A stretch of DNA of 64,000 nucleotides from Variovorax sp. PBL-H6 (GCF_901827155.1 NZ_LR594659.1:806001-870000); one strand, 5' to 3'. Shown: positions 1 through 10,973, counted from the stretch's first letter. Made by a program: numbers and translations. Notes: generated by a model from the letters alone, not told the origin.

Positions 1-510
1 CTCGACGCTGGTCGAGATGGAGAACGCCAGGCGCATCAGCATGCCGGTGGAATAGGTGCGCACCGGCATGTTGACGTACTCGCCCAATCCGCTGAACTCG
101 CAGATCTCGGGGGTGAGCGCGTCGATCTGCTTCTTGCTCATTCCCATGACCAAGCCGCGCAGCATGATGTTCTCGATTCCTGTGGCATCGGATTCGATGC
201 CAAGCGCCGGATCGATCAAGCTCGAGACGGTGCCCTGCCGGACGAACTCTCCTGAGGAAGGCTCGTAGACACCCGCCAGCGCGCGCAGCAGCGTCGATTT
301 GCCCGCGCCATTGTGGCCCACCAGGCCAAGGCGGTCGCCGCTCTTGAGCTCCAGGTTGATGTTGCTCAGTGCCTGCACCACGTTGACGCCGGTTTCCTTG
401 CCGAAGCGCCCGCCGGTCACGGAGGCGGCCAGCGTCTTCTTCAGCGAAGCAGCGCCCGCACCGTAGATGGGGAAGTTGACCGAAACATTCTTGAGGGAAA
501 TGAAAGCCAT
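1..510 (-). CDS. wzt: Polysaccharide ABC exporter, ATP-binding subunit (Wzt-like), partial
   Basis: This is the nucleotide-binding subunit that powers export of an O-antigen or capsule polymer through the ABC-2 permease encoded just upstream. The first 170 residues are in the window and the 3' end is cut off. A Walker A motif (GHNGAGKST) lies at about residues 65-73. A YSTGM motif replaces the classical LSGGQ signature, as is usual in Wzt/TagH-type ATPases. It starts 7 nt after the permease stop, so the two are almost certainly co-transcribed. Whether it has the C-terminal carbohydrate-binding domain of some Wzt proteins cannot be seen. Confidence 0.9.
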   Translation of the reverse strand, partial: MAFISLKNVSVNFPIYGAGAASLKKTLAASVTGGRFGKETGVNVVQALSNINLELKSGDRLGLVGHNGAGKSTLLRALAGVYEPSSGEFVRQGTVSSLIDPALGIESDATGIENIMLRGLVMGMSKKQIDALTPEICEFSGLGEYVNMPVRTYSTGMLMRLAFSISTSVE

Positions 511-517
511 TGTTTTC

Positions 518-1384
518 TCAGAGCCAGTAGACCACGCGGCGGCGATATTTCGCGAACAGCAGGCCCGAGGCGACCACGCTCAGCACCGTCCATCCCAGGA
601 TGCCCCACCAGTTGTGGGCATCGGCCACGCCGCCCATCAGGGGCGTGCGCAGCAGGTCGAGCATCTGCGCGAACGGGTTGTAAAGGATGTACTGCGCGCG
701 ACCGGGGAGGCTCTCCGGGAGCCAGAAGACCGGCGTCAGGAACATCAGCATCTGCATCACGCTGGTGACGATCTGGGTGACGTCGCGAAAGCGCGTGCAG
801 ACCAGGCCCAGCGCCAATCCGAGGGCCTGGGCATTGATGAGCAGCAGCAGGAAGGCCGGTATGAAAAGCAGCGCCGACCAGGACAGCGAGATGCCCGCCC
901 ACAGCGCCACCGGAACATAGAGCACGATCTGGTGCGCGAACTGGATCAGGTTGCGCGCCATGCTGCGCCAGACGAAAAGGCTGATCGGGAAGTAGCCCTG
1001 CTTCAGGTAGTTGCTGGAGCCGATGAAGGCGTTGCAGGCGTCGGTCACCATGCTGGAGAAGAAGCTCCAGAAGATGATGCCGAGCGCCAGGTGCGGGAAG
1101 AACTTCGACAGCTCGGTGCCGAACAGCGAGCTGTACAGCGGCCCCATGCCACCGATCATGGCGCCCATGCTGAGGGTCAGCCACAGCGGACCGAGCATCG
1201 AGCGACGGTAGCGCAGCACGATGTCGAACCAGGCCAGCGTCCACCAGATGTCGGTGCGGCGGGAGCCTTCCCACCAGTCGGACCACGCGCTGCGATGAAG
1301 ATTGGAGTGCGCCTGGCTCACTGGAGTACCTTCGACTTGGGGTGCGGTGCTATTTGCCTTCGGAGCGGCGGTGCTGCTGCTCAT
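518..1384 (-). CDS. wzm: Polysaccharide ABC exporter, permease subunit (Wzm-like)
   Basis: This 288-residue ABC-2 type integral membrane protein forms the inner-membrane channel for export of a lipid-linked polysaccharide. A polar N-terminus is followed by about six hydrophobic segments, the usual size and layout for Wzm/KpsM proteins. I chose the ATG at 1384 (MSSSTAAP). It overlaps the manC stop by 4 nt (ATGA), which indicates translational coupling; a longer in-frame start would run into manC. With the downstream ATPase it makes a complete two-gene exporter. Confidence 0.9.
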   Translation of the reverse strand: MSSSTAAPKANSTAPQVEGTPVSQAHSNLHRSAWSDWWEGSRRTDIWWTLAWFDIVLRYRRSMLGPLWLTLSMGAMIGGMGPLYSSLFGTELSKFFPHLALGIIFWSFFSSMVTDACNAFIGSSNYLKQGYFPISLFVWRSMARNLIQFAHQIVLYVPVALWAGISLSWSALLFIPAFLLLLINAQALGLALGLVCTRFRDVTQIVTSVMQMLMFLTPVFWLPESLPGRAQYILYNPFAQMLDLLRTPLMGGVADAHNWWGILGWTVLSVVASGLLFAKYRRRVVYWL

Positions 1385-2801
1385 ACGCGTCCGTAGGTGT
1401 CTACCAGGCGCACGATGTCGTCCTCGCCGAGGTAGCTGCCGCACTGGACTTCGATGAGCACCAGTTCGTCCTGTCCGATGTTCGTCAATCGATGCTTCTC
1501 CTTGAGCGGGATGTATCGGTACTCGCCGGGCAAGGTCTTGTGCTCCACGTCGCCGATCTGGACGATCGCAGTGCCTTGCACCACGACCCAGTGCTCCGCG
1601 CGCTTGTGGTGGTACTGCAGCGAAAGCGCCTCGCCTGGCTTCACGGTGATGCGCTTGACCTTGTAGCCGTCTTCTTCCTTGAGCGATGCGTAGTGCCCCA
1701 GGGACGGTGGACCACGGCGGGCAACTGCACCGTCTCGTGGCTGCGCGCCTTGAGGATGTCCACCACCTTCCTGACCTGCTGGGCGCTGTCCTTGTGGGCC
1801 ACCAGCAGCGCGTCAGGCGTGTCGACGATCACCAGGTCGTGCACGCCCAGCACAGCGACGATCTTGGGTCCATGGCTCTCGACCTGGATGTGGGTGCCGG
1901 TGGTGTCGACCGCCACCACGTGATCGTCGGGAAAGGTGTTGCCGCTCGGGTCGCAGGGCTGCGCCTGGGCGACGGCTGGCCACGTGCCCACGTCGTTCCA
2001 GGCGAACTTGGCGGGCACCACGCGCACGTTGTCGGCGCGCTCCATGACCGCGTAGTCGATGCTGATGTCCGGCTGCAGGCCGAAGGCGTGCAGGTCGAAG
2101 TTGATCGCGTCGCCCTTGGTCTGCGCGCCTTCGAGCGCATGGCGCGCCGCGTCGAGCACCTCGGGCGCATGCTTTTCCAGGGCCGAGAGGATCGCGGCCG
2201 CGGTGAAGCAGAACATGCCGCTGTTCCAGTAGTAGCGTCCGGTCCCCAGGTATTCCACGGCGGTGGCCAGGTCCGGCTTCTCGACGAAGCGCTTCACCGG
2301 CTGGCTCTCGCGCGAGACCCGCTCGACCTCGACGTAGCCGAATCCGGTCTCCGGCACCGTCGGCGGGATGCCGAACAGCACGAGCGCGCCCTGCTGCGCC
2401 AGCCGGAAGGCTTCGCTCGCACTCGCGACAAACGCTTCCACGTCGGGGACGAGGTGGTCGGCCGAGAGCACCAGCATCACCGTGTCACCGCTGAACTGGC
2501 GCTCGCACTGCAAGGCCGCCAGCGCGATCGCCGGTGCCGTGTTGCGGCCCCTGGGTTCGAGCAGGTAGGTGGTTGACGGCGGATCGCTCATCTGGCGCAG
2601 CACGTCCTTGGTGAGGAACTGATGGTCCTTGTTGGTGATGACCATCAGGTCGCCGGTGCCGCAAGCCTGTCCGCGCTCGATGGCCTGCTGCAGCAGGGTG
2701 GAGCCGCCCAGCCTCATGAACGGCTTCGGCAGCGCCTGCCTGGAAACTGGCCAGAGCCTGGAGCCGGATCCTCCCGAGAGCACCACAGAAAGCAATCGCA
2801 T
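1381..2801 (-). pseudogene. manC: Mannose-1-phosphate guanylyltransferase / mannose-6-phosphate isomerase, frameshifted
   Basis: ManC/AlgA/XanB-type bifunctional enzyme that makes GDP-mannose for the polysaccharide. The N-terminal nucleotidyltransferase begins MRLLSVVLSGGSGSRLWPVS, with the GGSGSRLWP signature, and is intact to about residue 360. The C-terminal cupin (isomerase) domain is also intact ([18 protein letters not shown], then an IPLKEKHRL stretch) but lies in another frame. The frames part after RPWG, at the run of four C at 1696-1699 (G on the coding strand). One extra base would give [19 protein letters not shown] and a normal protein of about 473 residues. As it stands the first frame ends at 1641. 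The lesion may be a real mutation or a sequencing error in the run. Confidence 0.85.
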
Positions 2802-2849
2802 TTTTGACCTTCTCTTTGAGAGCGGGCGATTTTACCGGCCGAAGCCGGG

Positions 2850-2873
2850 GCGCATCCGCGCGACGAGATGCGC
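2850..2873. promoter_or_regulatory. Inverted repeat between manC and the acyltransferase gene
   Basis: Perfect 7-bp arms, GCGCATC and GATGCGC, are separated by 10 nt in the divergent intergenic region. The symmetry would suit a dimeric regulator serving both directions. There is no T-run, so a terminator is less likely. The function is inferred from position only. Confidence 0.3.
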
Positions 2874-2966
2874 GCCAGGGGCGCACCACGTTGCGAAGAT
2901 AATCACGCGCTGCGCCGCGACGCCACGTCGCCGACCGACCCGACCCAGCCCAAGACCGCGTTCCGC

Positions 2967-4985
2967 ATGCCCCGACAAGAAGAACAGTCCCTCCTTGCCC
3001 ACCCGAAGTACCGACCGGACATCGATGGCCTGCGCGCCATTGCGGTGCTCTCGGTCGTGGGCTTCCATGCCTTCCCGGGCTGGGTCAAGGGGGGCTTCAT
3101 CGGCGTCGACATCTTCTTCGTCATTTCCGGCTACCTGATTTCCACGATCATCTTCGGCAGTCTGGCGGGCGAGGGCTTCAGCTACCGCGAGTTCTATGCC
3201 AGGCGCATCCGGCGCATCTTCCCGGCGCTGCTGGTGGTGATGGCCGCGACCTTCGCGTTCGGTTGGTATGTGTTGCTGGCCGACGAGTTCCGCCAGCTGG
3301 GCAAGCATCTGCTGGCCAGCGCGGGCTTCGTGGTCAACCTAGCGCTGTGGAACGAGGCCGGCTACTTCGACACCAGCGCCGAGACCAAGCCGCTGCTGCA
3401 CCTGTGGTCGCTGGCGGTGGAAGAGCAGTTCTACATCTTCTGGCCCGTGTTGCTCGGCCTGGCCTGGCGTTTCAGGGGGGGCAACGGCCGACACCTGGGC
3501 ACCTGGATGTGGATCGCGACGGGGCTGTCCTTCCTTCTCAACGTGTATGCCGTGCATCGCCACCCGACCGCGACCTTCTATTCGCCGCTGCCGCGCATCT
3601 GGGAGCTGGCGGCCGGCGCCTTGCTGGCCTGGAACGCGCTGCGGCGCGAGCCGCATCGCAACTGGTACCGGCGCGAGCTGCGCAGCGTGTCCGGCCTGGT
3701 GCTGATCGGGCTGGGGCTGGTGCTGATCACCCGGGGCAAGTCCTTTCCGGGCTGGTGGGCTCTGCTGCCCGTGCTGGGCGCCTGCCTCTGCATCTCGGCG
3801 GGGCCGGGCGCCTGGCTCAACCGGCAACTGCTGGGGTCCCGTCCGATGGTGTGGGTGGGCCTGATCAGCTACCCGCTCTACCTGTGGCACTGGCCGCTGT
3901 TGGCTTACGCGCGCATCGTCGAAGGCGCCGACCCCGATCGCACCACGCGCATCGCGGCCGTGATCGCCTCGGTGCTGCTGGCCTGGCTCACGTATCGCTT
4001 TGTCGAGCTGGGGCTGCGCCGGCGCCGCAGCGAGGGCGTGGTCAAGGGCCTGGCCTCGGGCATGGTGGCGGTGGCCGTCATCGGCATGGTGCTGGCCGGG
4101 CGCCTGCTGCCGCCGCGCAACGACGACCCGGGCGTCCAGGCCATCGTCGCGGCCGGCGGCGACTGGGCCTACCCCGACGGCCTGAAGGAGACCAAGGTCA
4201 GGGGCGAGACCGTCTACACCATCGGCGAGGGCAAGGAGCGCGTGCTGTTGCTGGGCGACAGCCATGTCGAGCAGTTCGGCCCGCGCGCCGTCGAGCTCGC
4301 CCGCATTGCGCCCGGCGCGCTGAAGACCTTGTACTTCGGCACCCGCGGCGCCTGTCCGCCGGTGCCGCAGCTCTTCGAGGACCGCGACCTGGCCTGCGGC
4401 CCGCGCCGCGAGCAGCTGCTGAAGTTCGCCTTCAGCGAGGAAATCGACACGGTCGTGCTCGGCGCCTGCTGGACCTGCTACTTCGACATCGAGGAGACGA
4501 CCCCGGGTTCCAGCGCGCCCCCAGCGCCCGACCACTACTACTTCCTCGACCTCCAGGGCCGTCACATGCTGCGCGGCGGCGATGGCGTGGCGCGCTCGCT
4601 GGTGTCGCTGGAGACGCTGATCAAGCTGCTGCGAGCCGCCGACAAGAAGGTCTACCTCATCCTCAATCCGCCGCTGAGCACCAACTTCGAACCCCGGGGG
4701 CTGATCCACGGCAGCCGTCTCGGCACCATGACGGCTTCGACATCTCCCGTCTCGGCGCCGTTCCCGCCGACGCAGAAGCGACTGCAGGAGCAACTGCGTG
4801 AGCTGGGGCAGCGTGCGGGCGCCGTCGTTCTCGACCCGGCACCCACCGTGTGCGTCACCGACAGCCAATGCATGCTCACGGGTGTGGGCGGCGATCCCGT
4901 CTACAAGGACGGTGCCCACCTGCGCGCCGAGTTCGTGCGCAAGGCGGCGACCTTCCTCGATCCCGCGCTCACGGTGTCACCATGA
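2967..4985 (+). CDS. OafA/YrhL-family acyltransferase with C-terminal SGNH domain
   Basis: This 672-residue membrane protein probably O-acetylates the polysaccharide or lipopolysaccharide. The N-terminal half is an acyltransferase-3 domain with about ten membrane segments, opening with KYRPDIDGLRAIAVLSVVGF and including the GVDIFFVISGYLIS motif. The C-terminal soluble part is SGNH-hydrolase-like, with GDSH at about residue 430 and a late DGAH that would supply the Asp and His. I chose the start at MPRQEEQSLL because the family homology begins right after it; longer in-frame starts add unlikely sequence. The stop overlaps the next start (ATGA). Specificity cannot be read from the sequence. Confidence 0.88.
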   Translation: MPRQEEQSLLAHPKYRPDIDGLRAIAVLSVVGFHAFPGWVKGGFIGVDIFFVISGYLISTIIFGSLAGEGFSYREFYARRIRRIFPALLVVMAATFAFGWYVLLADEFRQLGKHLLASAGFVVNLALWNEAGYFDTSAETKPLLHLWSLAVEEQFYIFWPVLLGLAWRFRGGNGRHLGTWMWIATGLSFLLNVYAVHRHPTATFYSPLPRIWELAAGALLAWNALRREPHRNWYRRELRSVSGLVLIGLGLVLITRGKSFPGWWALLPVLGACLCISAGPGAWLNRQLLGSRPMVWVGLISYPLYLWHWPLLAYARIVEGADPDRTTRIAAVIASVLLAWLTYRFVELGLRRRRSEGVVKGLASGMVAVAVIGMVLAGRLLPPRNDDPGVQAIVAAGGDWAYPDGLKETKVRGETVYTIGEGKERVLLLGDSHVEQFGPRAVELARIAPGALKTLYFGTRGACPPVPQLFEDRDLACGPRREQLLKFAFSEEIDTVVLGACWTCYFDIEETTPGSSAPPAPDHYYFLDLQGRHMLRGGDGVARSLVSLETLIKLLRAADKKVYLILNPPLSTNFEPRGLIHGSRLGTMTASTSPVSAPFPPTQKRLQEQLRELGQRAGAVVLDPAPTVCVTDSQCMLTGVGGDPVYKDGAHLRAEFVRKAATFLDPALTVSP

Positions 4986-6844
4986 AAGCCCTGATCTATC
5001 GTTTTCTCGTCAGTCCCTTCGCGCTGCTTCGCGGGCCGGGACTGCTGGGCCGCGTGCAGCGCGCCTGGCGCATCTTCGGCAAGTCGGGCTGGGCCGGCGT
5101 GCGCTGGGAACTCGGGCGGCGTATCGGCGGCCACAACGACTACGACAAATGGGTCCGCCGCTACGACACGCTGACCCCGGCGCTGCGCCAGAAGATCGAG
5201 CAGCGCGTTTCGCTCATGAAAGAGCGCCCGCTGATCTCGGTGGTCATGCCCACCTACAACCCCAATCCCGCCTGGCTGCGCGAGGCCATCGAATCGGTTC
5301 GCGCGCAGATCTATCCGGCCTGGGAGCTGTGCATCGCCGACGACGCCTCGACCTCCGGCGATGTGCGGCAGATCCTCGAGGAATACACCCGCAGCGATCC
5401 CCGCATCAAGGTCGTGTTCAGGCCGAAGAACGGCCACATCTCGGCGTCGTCGAACAGCGCGATCGAGCTCGCCAGCGGACCCTGGCTGGCGTTGATGGAC
5501 CACGACGACCTCCTGCCCGCGCATGCGCTCTTCTGGGTGGCCGAGTGCATCGCGGCCCACCCGGATGTCCAGTTGATCTATTCGGACGAGGACAAGGTCG
5601 ACGAGCACGGACACCGCTTCGGTCCCTACTTCAAGCCGGACTGGAACGTCGACCTGTTCCGCTCGCAGAACATGTTCAGCCACCTCGGCGTGCTGGCCAC
5701 CGAACTGGTGCGGGAGGTCGGCGGCTTCCGTGTCGGGCTCGAGGGATCGCAGGACTGGGACCTGGTGCTGCGCTGCATGGAGCGCATCGAGACGCGCCAG
5801 ATCCGGCATATCCCGCGCGTTCTCTACCACTGGCGCGTGCACGGCGAGAGCACCGCCAAGTCGATGGATGCCAAGCCCTACGCGGCGATCGCGGGCGAGC
5901 GCGCGCTCAACGAGCACCTCGCGCGCACCGGCGTGCGGGCCAGCGCGGAGCACCAGGGCTTCGGCTACCGCGTGCGCTATGCGCTGCCGGCGAGCCCGCC
6001 GCTCGTCTCGCTGATCATTCCGACCCGCAATGCGCTCGCGCTGGTGCGCCAATGCGTCGGTTCCATCGTCGAGAAGACCACCTACCCCAGCTACGAGATC
6101 CTGCTCGTCGACAACGCCTCCGACGATCCCGCCGCGCTCGCGTACTTTGAATCTCTGGCGCGGCAGCCCAACATCCGCGTGCTGCGAGACGAGCGCCCGT
6201 TCAACTACGCGCAGCTCAACAACACGGCAGTCGCGCAGGCGCGCGGCGAGGTGGTCGCGCTCGTCAACAACGACATCGAGGTGCTCACGCCCGACTGGCT
6301 GTCCGAGATGGTGAGCATCGCGCTGCAGCCCGGCGTCGGGGCGGTCGGTGCGCGCCTGTGGTACCCCAACATGACGTTGCAGCACGCCGGAGTCATTCTC
6401 GGCGTGGGCGGCACCGCCGCCCATTCGCACCGCGGCATGCCGGCCGGCCGCGAAGGCTATGGTGGCCGGGCCGCGCTCATCCAGTCCTTCTCGGCGGTGA
6501 CGGCCGCCTGCCTCGTGATCCGCAAGGCCCTCTACGAGCAGCTGGGCGGCCTCGACGAGGTGCACTTCGCGGAAGCCTTCAACGACATCGACTTCTGCCT
6601 GCGCCTGCGCGAGGCCGGCCTGCGCAACGTCTGGACGCCCTATGCCGAGCTGATCCATCACGAGTCGGCCACCCGCGGCAAGAACGTGTCGCCCGAGCGC
6701 CAGGCCCGCTTCCAGCGCGAGCTCGCCGCGATGCGCGAGCGCTGGGGTGCGCTGCTGGAGAACGACCCCGCCTACAGCCCCAATCTCATGCTGGCGCGCG
6801 AGGACTTCAGCTACGCCTGGCCCCCGCGCCTGGCGCCGCTCTGA
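4982..6844 (+). CDS. Two-domain family-2 glycosyltransferase
   Basis: This 620-residue cytoplasmic glycosyltransferase carries two GT-A (GT2) domains and probably adds two sugars, or elongates, during polysaccharide assembly. The first domain starts near residue 82 (PLISVVMPTYN), with DDAST and a DHDD acceptor for the divalent metal. The second starts near residue 340 (PLVSLIIPTRN), with LVDNAS, LVNNDIEVL and a late DIDFCLRLREAG. The N-terminal 80 residues are poorly conserved. The start overlaps the acyltransferase stop by 4 nt, and the stop shares a base with the next start (TGATG), so the three genes are translationally coupled. The sugar donor cannot be assigned. Confidence 0.88.
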   Translation: MKALIYRFLVSPFALLRGPGLLGRVQRAWRIFGKSGWAGVRWELGRRIGGHNDYDKWVRRYDTLTPALRQKIEQRVSLMKERPLISVVMPTYNPNPAWLREAIESVRAQIYPAWELCIADDASTSGDVRQILEEYTRSDPRIKVVFRPKNGHISASSNSAIELASGPWLALMDHDDLLPAHALFWVAECIAAHPDVQLIYSDEDKVDEHGHRFGPYFKPDWNVDLFRSQNMFSHLGVLATELVREVGGFRVGLEGSQDWDLVLRCMERIETRQIRHIPRVLYHWRVHGESTAKSMDAKPYAAIAGERALNEHLARTGVRASAEHQGFGYRVRYALPASPPLVSLIIPTRNALALVRQCVGSIVEKTTYPSYEILLVDNASDDPAALAYFESLARQPNIRVLRDERPFNYAQLNNTAVAQARGEVVALVNNDIEVLTPDWLSEMVSIALQPGVGAVGARLWYPNMTLQHAGVILGVGGTAAHSHRGMPAGREGYGGRAALIQSFSAVTAACLVIRKALYEQLGGLDEVHFAEAFNDIDFCLRLREAGLRNVWTPYAELIHHESATRGKNVSPERQARFQRELAAMRERWGALLENDPAYSPNLMLAREDFSYAWPPRLAPL

Positions 6845-7827
6845 TGGCGCTCGGCGTCTCGGTCGCGCTGTGCACGCGCAATGGTGCGCGCTATCTGCCG
6901 GCGCAGGTGCACAGCGTCTGCACCCAGGAGCCCCCGCCGCGCGAGATCGTGCTGTCGGACGACGGTTCCAGCGATGACAGCGTGGCGGTCGTGCGGCGGG
7001 CCATGGCGGACTGCGGTGCTGCGTCGAAGCTTGCGTTGACCGTGCTCGAGAACAAGCCGCCGCTGGGCGTCACGCGCAACTTCGAGCAGGCGATACGCGC
7101 CTGCCGGCACGAGCTCATCGCCCTCAGCGACCAGGACGACGTCTGGCATCCCGGTCGCCTCGCGCGCATGGTGGCCCGCTTCGAAGCACAGCCGGAACTG
7201 CTGCTGCTGCACACCGATGCCCGGTTGGTGGACGCCGAACTGAAGCCGCTGGGCGACACGCTGTTCCATGCGCTGGAAGTGCAGCCTGGGGAGCTCGAGG
7301 CCATTTCGCAGGGGCACGCCTTCGACGTGTTCCTGCGGCGCAACCTCGTGACCGGCGCGACCGCGATGTTCCGGCGCCGCCTGCTCGCAGCGGCGCTGCC
7401 TTTTTCCGATGAGTGGGTGCACGACGAATGGCTGGCCGCGCTGGCGGCGGCCACCGGCCGACTGGACGTGCTGCCCGAAGCCCTCATCGACTACCGCCAG
7501 CACGGCAACAACCAGATCGGCGCCAAGCGGCCCACGCTCGCCGACAAGCTCGCCAAGGCGATGCAGGCGCGCGGCAGCAAGCACATGCAGCGTTGGCGCC
7601 GCGCGCAGGCGCTGCTCGATCGCCTGCATGCACTGGGGGCGCAAGTGCCGGAGTCCATCGTCGAGGCGCAGCGAGAAAAGGTCGCGCACCAGCGCTTCCG
7701 GGCCGAGCTGCCGGCCTCGCGCGTGGCACGCCTGCTGCCGGTGCTGCGCGAGGCCGCGAGCGGCCGCTACGAGCGCTTCGGCCGCGGCAAGCAGGCCATT
7801 GCGCAGGATCTGCTGGAACGCGGCTAA
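6844..7827 (+). CDS. Family-2 glycosyltransferase
   Basis: This 327-residue GT-A glycosyltransferase has the start SVALCTRNGARYL, the nucleotide-binding LSDDGSSDDS, the metal-binding LSDQDDVWHP, and a HDEW acid motif near residue 200. This pattern is common in rhamnosyl- or galactosyl-transferases of O-antigen loci. It is coupled to the preceding glycosyltransferase through TGATG. Its 3' end overlaps the 3' end of the converging gene by 4 nt (CTAA), so neither has room for a terminator. Confidence 0.87.
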   Translation: MALGVSVALCTRNGARYLPAQVHSVCTQEPPPREIVLSDDGSSDDSVAVVRRAMADCGAASKLALTVLENKPPLGVTRNFEQAIRACRHELIALSDQDDVWHPGRLARMVARFEAQPELLLLHTDARLVDAELKPLGDTLFHALEVQPGELEAISQGHAFDVFLRRNLVTGATAMFRRRLLAAALPFSDEWVHDEWLAALAAATGRLDVLPEALIDYRQHGNNQIGAKRPTLADKLAKAMQARGSKHMQRWRRAQALLDRLHALGAQVPESIVEAQREKVAHQRFRAELPASRVARLLPVLREAASGRYERFGRGKQAIAQDLLERG

Positions 7828-8591
7828 CGCCCCGCGGAGCGCGACGCCGCCACCAATCGCCGATAGCGCCAGAAGGCGGCCGAACTCCACAGCTTCAGCA
7901 GGCTCGTGATGTGCCAGTACAGGTGCCGCTTGCTGCTGTGGCTCGCACGCTGCGCATCGTGGCGGGTCTGCAGCTGCTCCGCGATCGAGAGCCTCCAGCC
8001 TGCCAGCCGCAGGCGCGCGCAGATGTCGAAGTCCTCGCCGTACATGAAGAAGCGCTCGTCGAAGCCGCCGATCTGGCGGTACGCCTCGCTGCGGAACAGC
8101 ATGAAGAGGCCCGGGATCCAGGCCGGCTCGGCCGGTATCGCGTAGCCCGGCCGCCGTCGCGTGAGGATCTCCAGCGGCGTGATGATCGCCCGGTGCTGCT
8201 CCGCCGTGGTCTTGCCGGGCTCGAGGATGCGCGGGGCCAGCAGGCCGGCATCCGCCGGGGCGTGATCGACCAGAGGCGCCAGCACGTCGGCGTCGAATCG
8301 GATGTCGGGGTTGAGTACCAGGAACCAGGGCGTCTCGCAGCGCGCGAAGGCCTGGTTGTGGTTGGCCCCGAAGCCCATGCGCCGCCGGTTCTCGATGCGC
8401 TCGATCGGAAAGCCCCAGTGCCCGCCCGCCAACGCATCGGGCTCGGGGATGTTCAGCGTGAGCAGCACCTTGGCGGTCGTCGCGCGGCTGAAGCGGTCGA
8501 GCTGATCCAGCAGCGGGCGGATGAGTTCGAGCTGACCATGGCTCACGATCGAGACCGTGACGAGAGGGGGAGGGGACGGAGATGTGGGCAT
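7824..8591 (-). CDS. Family-2 glycosyltransferase, WbbL/rhamnosyltransferase-like
   Basis: A 255-residue GT2 enzyme on the opposite strand to its neighbours. Motifs are TVSIVSHGQ near the start, GFGANHNQAF, FLVLNPDIRFD (the DXD equivalent) and GEDFDICARLRLAGW. This set is typical of dTDP-rhamnosyltransferases such as WbbL and of related GlcNAc-PP-lipid modifying enzymes. It starts 59 nt from the divergent WecA-like gene, and the two may share a promoter region. Confidence 0.86.
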   Translation of the reverse strand: MPTSPSPPPLVTVSIVSHGQLELIRPLLDQLDRFSRATTAKVLLTLNIPEPDALAGGHWGFPIERIENRRRMGFGANHNQAFARCETPWFLVLNPDIRFDADVLAPLVDHAPADAGLLAPRILEPGKTTAEQHRAIITPLEILTRRRPGYAIPAEPAWIPGLFMLFRSEAYRQIGGFDERFFMYGEDFDICARLRLAGWRLSIAEQLQTRHDAQRASHSSKRHLYWHITSLLKLWSSAAFWRYRRLVAASRSAGR

Positions 8592-8650
8592 GGTCTAATT
8601 TCGCCCGGGGATTCTAGGAGCAGCCTCCCGAGCCTTCCCGCCTTCCACCC

Positions 8651-9745
8651 ATGCTTACCCTGATCGTCGTCAGCTTCCTCATCTCCGCCATTGCAGTGCA
8701 GCTGTTCATGCGGCGCGCGCGCCGCCATGCGCGGCGCTACGGCACCGACATGCCGCAGCGCTTCCACAAGGGCCATGTGCCGCGGCTCGGCGGTGCCGGC
8801 ATGTTTCTGGGCACCGGCATCGCCTGGCTGGTGGCGGGATTGCCTTCCGATCCCTTCAACGTCAACTGGCCCGTCAAGGCTTCCGGGGTTGCGCTGCTGT
8901 GCATCGCCCCGGCCGTGCTCGCCGGCATCGTCGAGGACCTGACCCAGCGCGTCTCGGTGCGCTACCGGCTCGGCATCACCGTCGGCTCGGCGCTGCTCCT
9001 GTGCTGGCTGCTCAAGCTCGGCGTCGCGCGACTCGGCATTCCCGCGGTCGACGGCTGGCTGCAAGCCTGGCCCTATGCCGCGATGCTGTTCGCGGTGGTC
9101 GCCATCGGCGGCTTGCCGCACGCCTTCAACATCATCGATGGCTACAACGGCCTGGCCGCTACGGTGGCAATCCTGGTCTGCCTGGCCATCTCCCACGTGG
9201 CCCTGCAGGTGGGAGACCGGCAGCTCGCCGCGATGGTGATCTGCCTCGTCGGCGCGACGGCGGGCTTCCTGATCTGGAACTACCCGCGCGGCAAGATCTT
9301 CGCCGGCGACGGCGGCGCCTATGTCTGGGGCATGGTGGTCGCCCTGGCCGCGGTCACGCTGGTGCAGCGGCACCGCGTGGTCTCACCCTGGTTCCCGATG
9401 CTGCTGCTGATCTACCCGGTCTGGGAAACCGTGTTCTCGGTCTACCGCCGCTTCGTTCGTGGGCAGTCGCCCGGGGACCCCGACGCGCTGCATTTCCACC
9501 AGCTGATCTTCCGCCGCATCGTGCGCGTGGCCTTCGCCGACGACGAGGCACGCCAGCTGCTGGCGCGCAACAACCGCACCTCGCCCTACCTGTGGATCTT
9601 CGCCGCGCTCACGGTGGTGCCGGCCGTGCTGTTCTGGAACAACACGCCGGTGCTGATGGCTTTCTGCGCGCTCTTCGTCGCCACCTACGTGGCGGCGTAT
9701 TTCATGATCGTGCGCTTCAAGGTACCGCGCTGGCTGCGCCCTTAG
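8651..9745 (+). CDS. WecA/MraY-type polyprenyl-phosphate glycosyl-1-phosphate transferase
   Basis: This 364-residue polytopic membrane protein would start polysaccharide synthesis by moving a sugar-1-phosphate onto undecaprenyl phosphate. The family motifs are visible: HKGHVPRLGG near residue 41, FNIIDGYNGLA (catalytic Asp region), FLIWNYPRGKIFAGDGGA (Mg/nucleotide site) and DALHFHQLIFRR near the C-terminus. About ten hydrophobic segments fit the WecA/Rfe fold. It starts the rightward end of the surface-polysaccharide locus and is followed by a repeat cluster. The sugar (GlcNAc or other) is not determined. Confidence 0.88.
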   Translation: MLTLIVVSFLISAIAVQLFMRRARRHARRYGTDMPQRFHKGHVPRLGGAGMFLGTGIAWLVAGLPSDPFNVNWPVKASGVALLCIAPAVLAGIVEDLTQRVSVRYRLGITVGSALLLCWLLKLGVARLGIPAVDGWLQAWPYAAMLFAVVAIGGLPHAFNIIDGYNGLAATVAILVCLAISHVALQVGDRQLAAMVICLVGATAGFLIWNYPRGKIFAGDGGAYVWGMVVALAAVTLVQRHRVVSPWFPMLLLIYPVWETVFSVYRRFVRGQSPGDPDALHFHQLIFRRIVRVAFADDEARQLLARNNRTSPYLWIFAALTVVPAVLFWNNTPVLMAFCALFVATYVAAYFMIVRFKVPRWLRP

Positions 9746-9756
9746 GACTAAGCTCT

Positions 9757-9839
9757 CCCCCAGGTTGGCTCACTTCTTGTAGCCGCCCACCCCCTACCGG
9801 GGGCAACACCAGCGGCCCGGCGAAGCCGGTTCCGCGGTG
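9757..9839. repeat. 83-bp palindromic repeat, copy 1
   Basis: First of three near-identical units. It starts CCCCCAGGTTGGCTCACTTC and ends TTCCGCGGTG. Two internal stems are visible: CCCCC/GGGGG around TACC, and CCGGC/GCCGG around GAA. It differs from the others by CTTCTTGT in place of CTTCGTGT. Confidence 0.9.
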
Positions 9840-9852
9840 GGCATGTTGCTCG

Positions 9853-10973
<1,121 letters not shown>

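Noticed and set aside
1381-1644. Separate 87-residue cupin (mannose-6-phosphate isomerase) gene
   Set aside because: It starts at an internal GTG without a ribosome site and is exactly the displaced C-terminal domain of ManC, so it is treated as part of the frameshifted gene.
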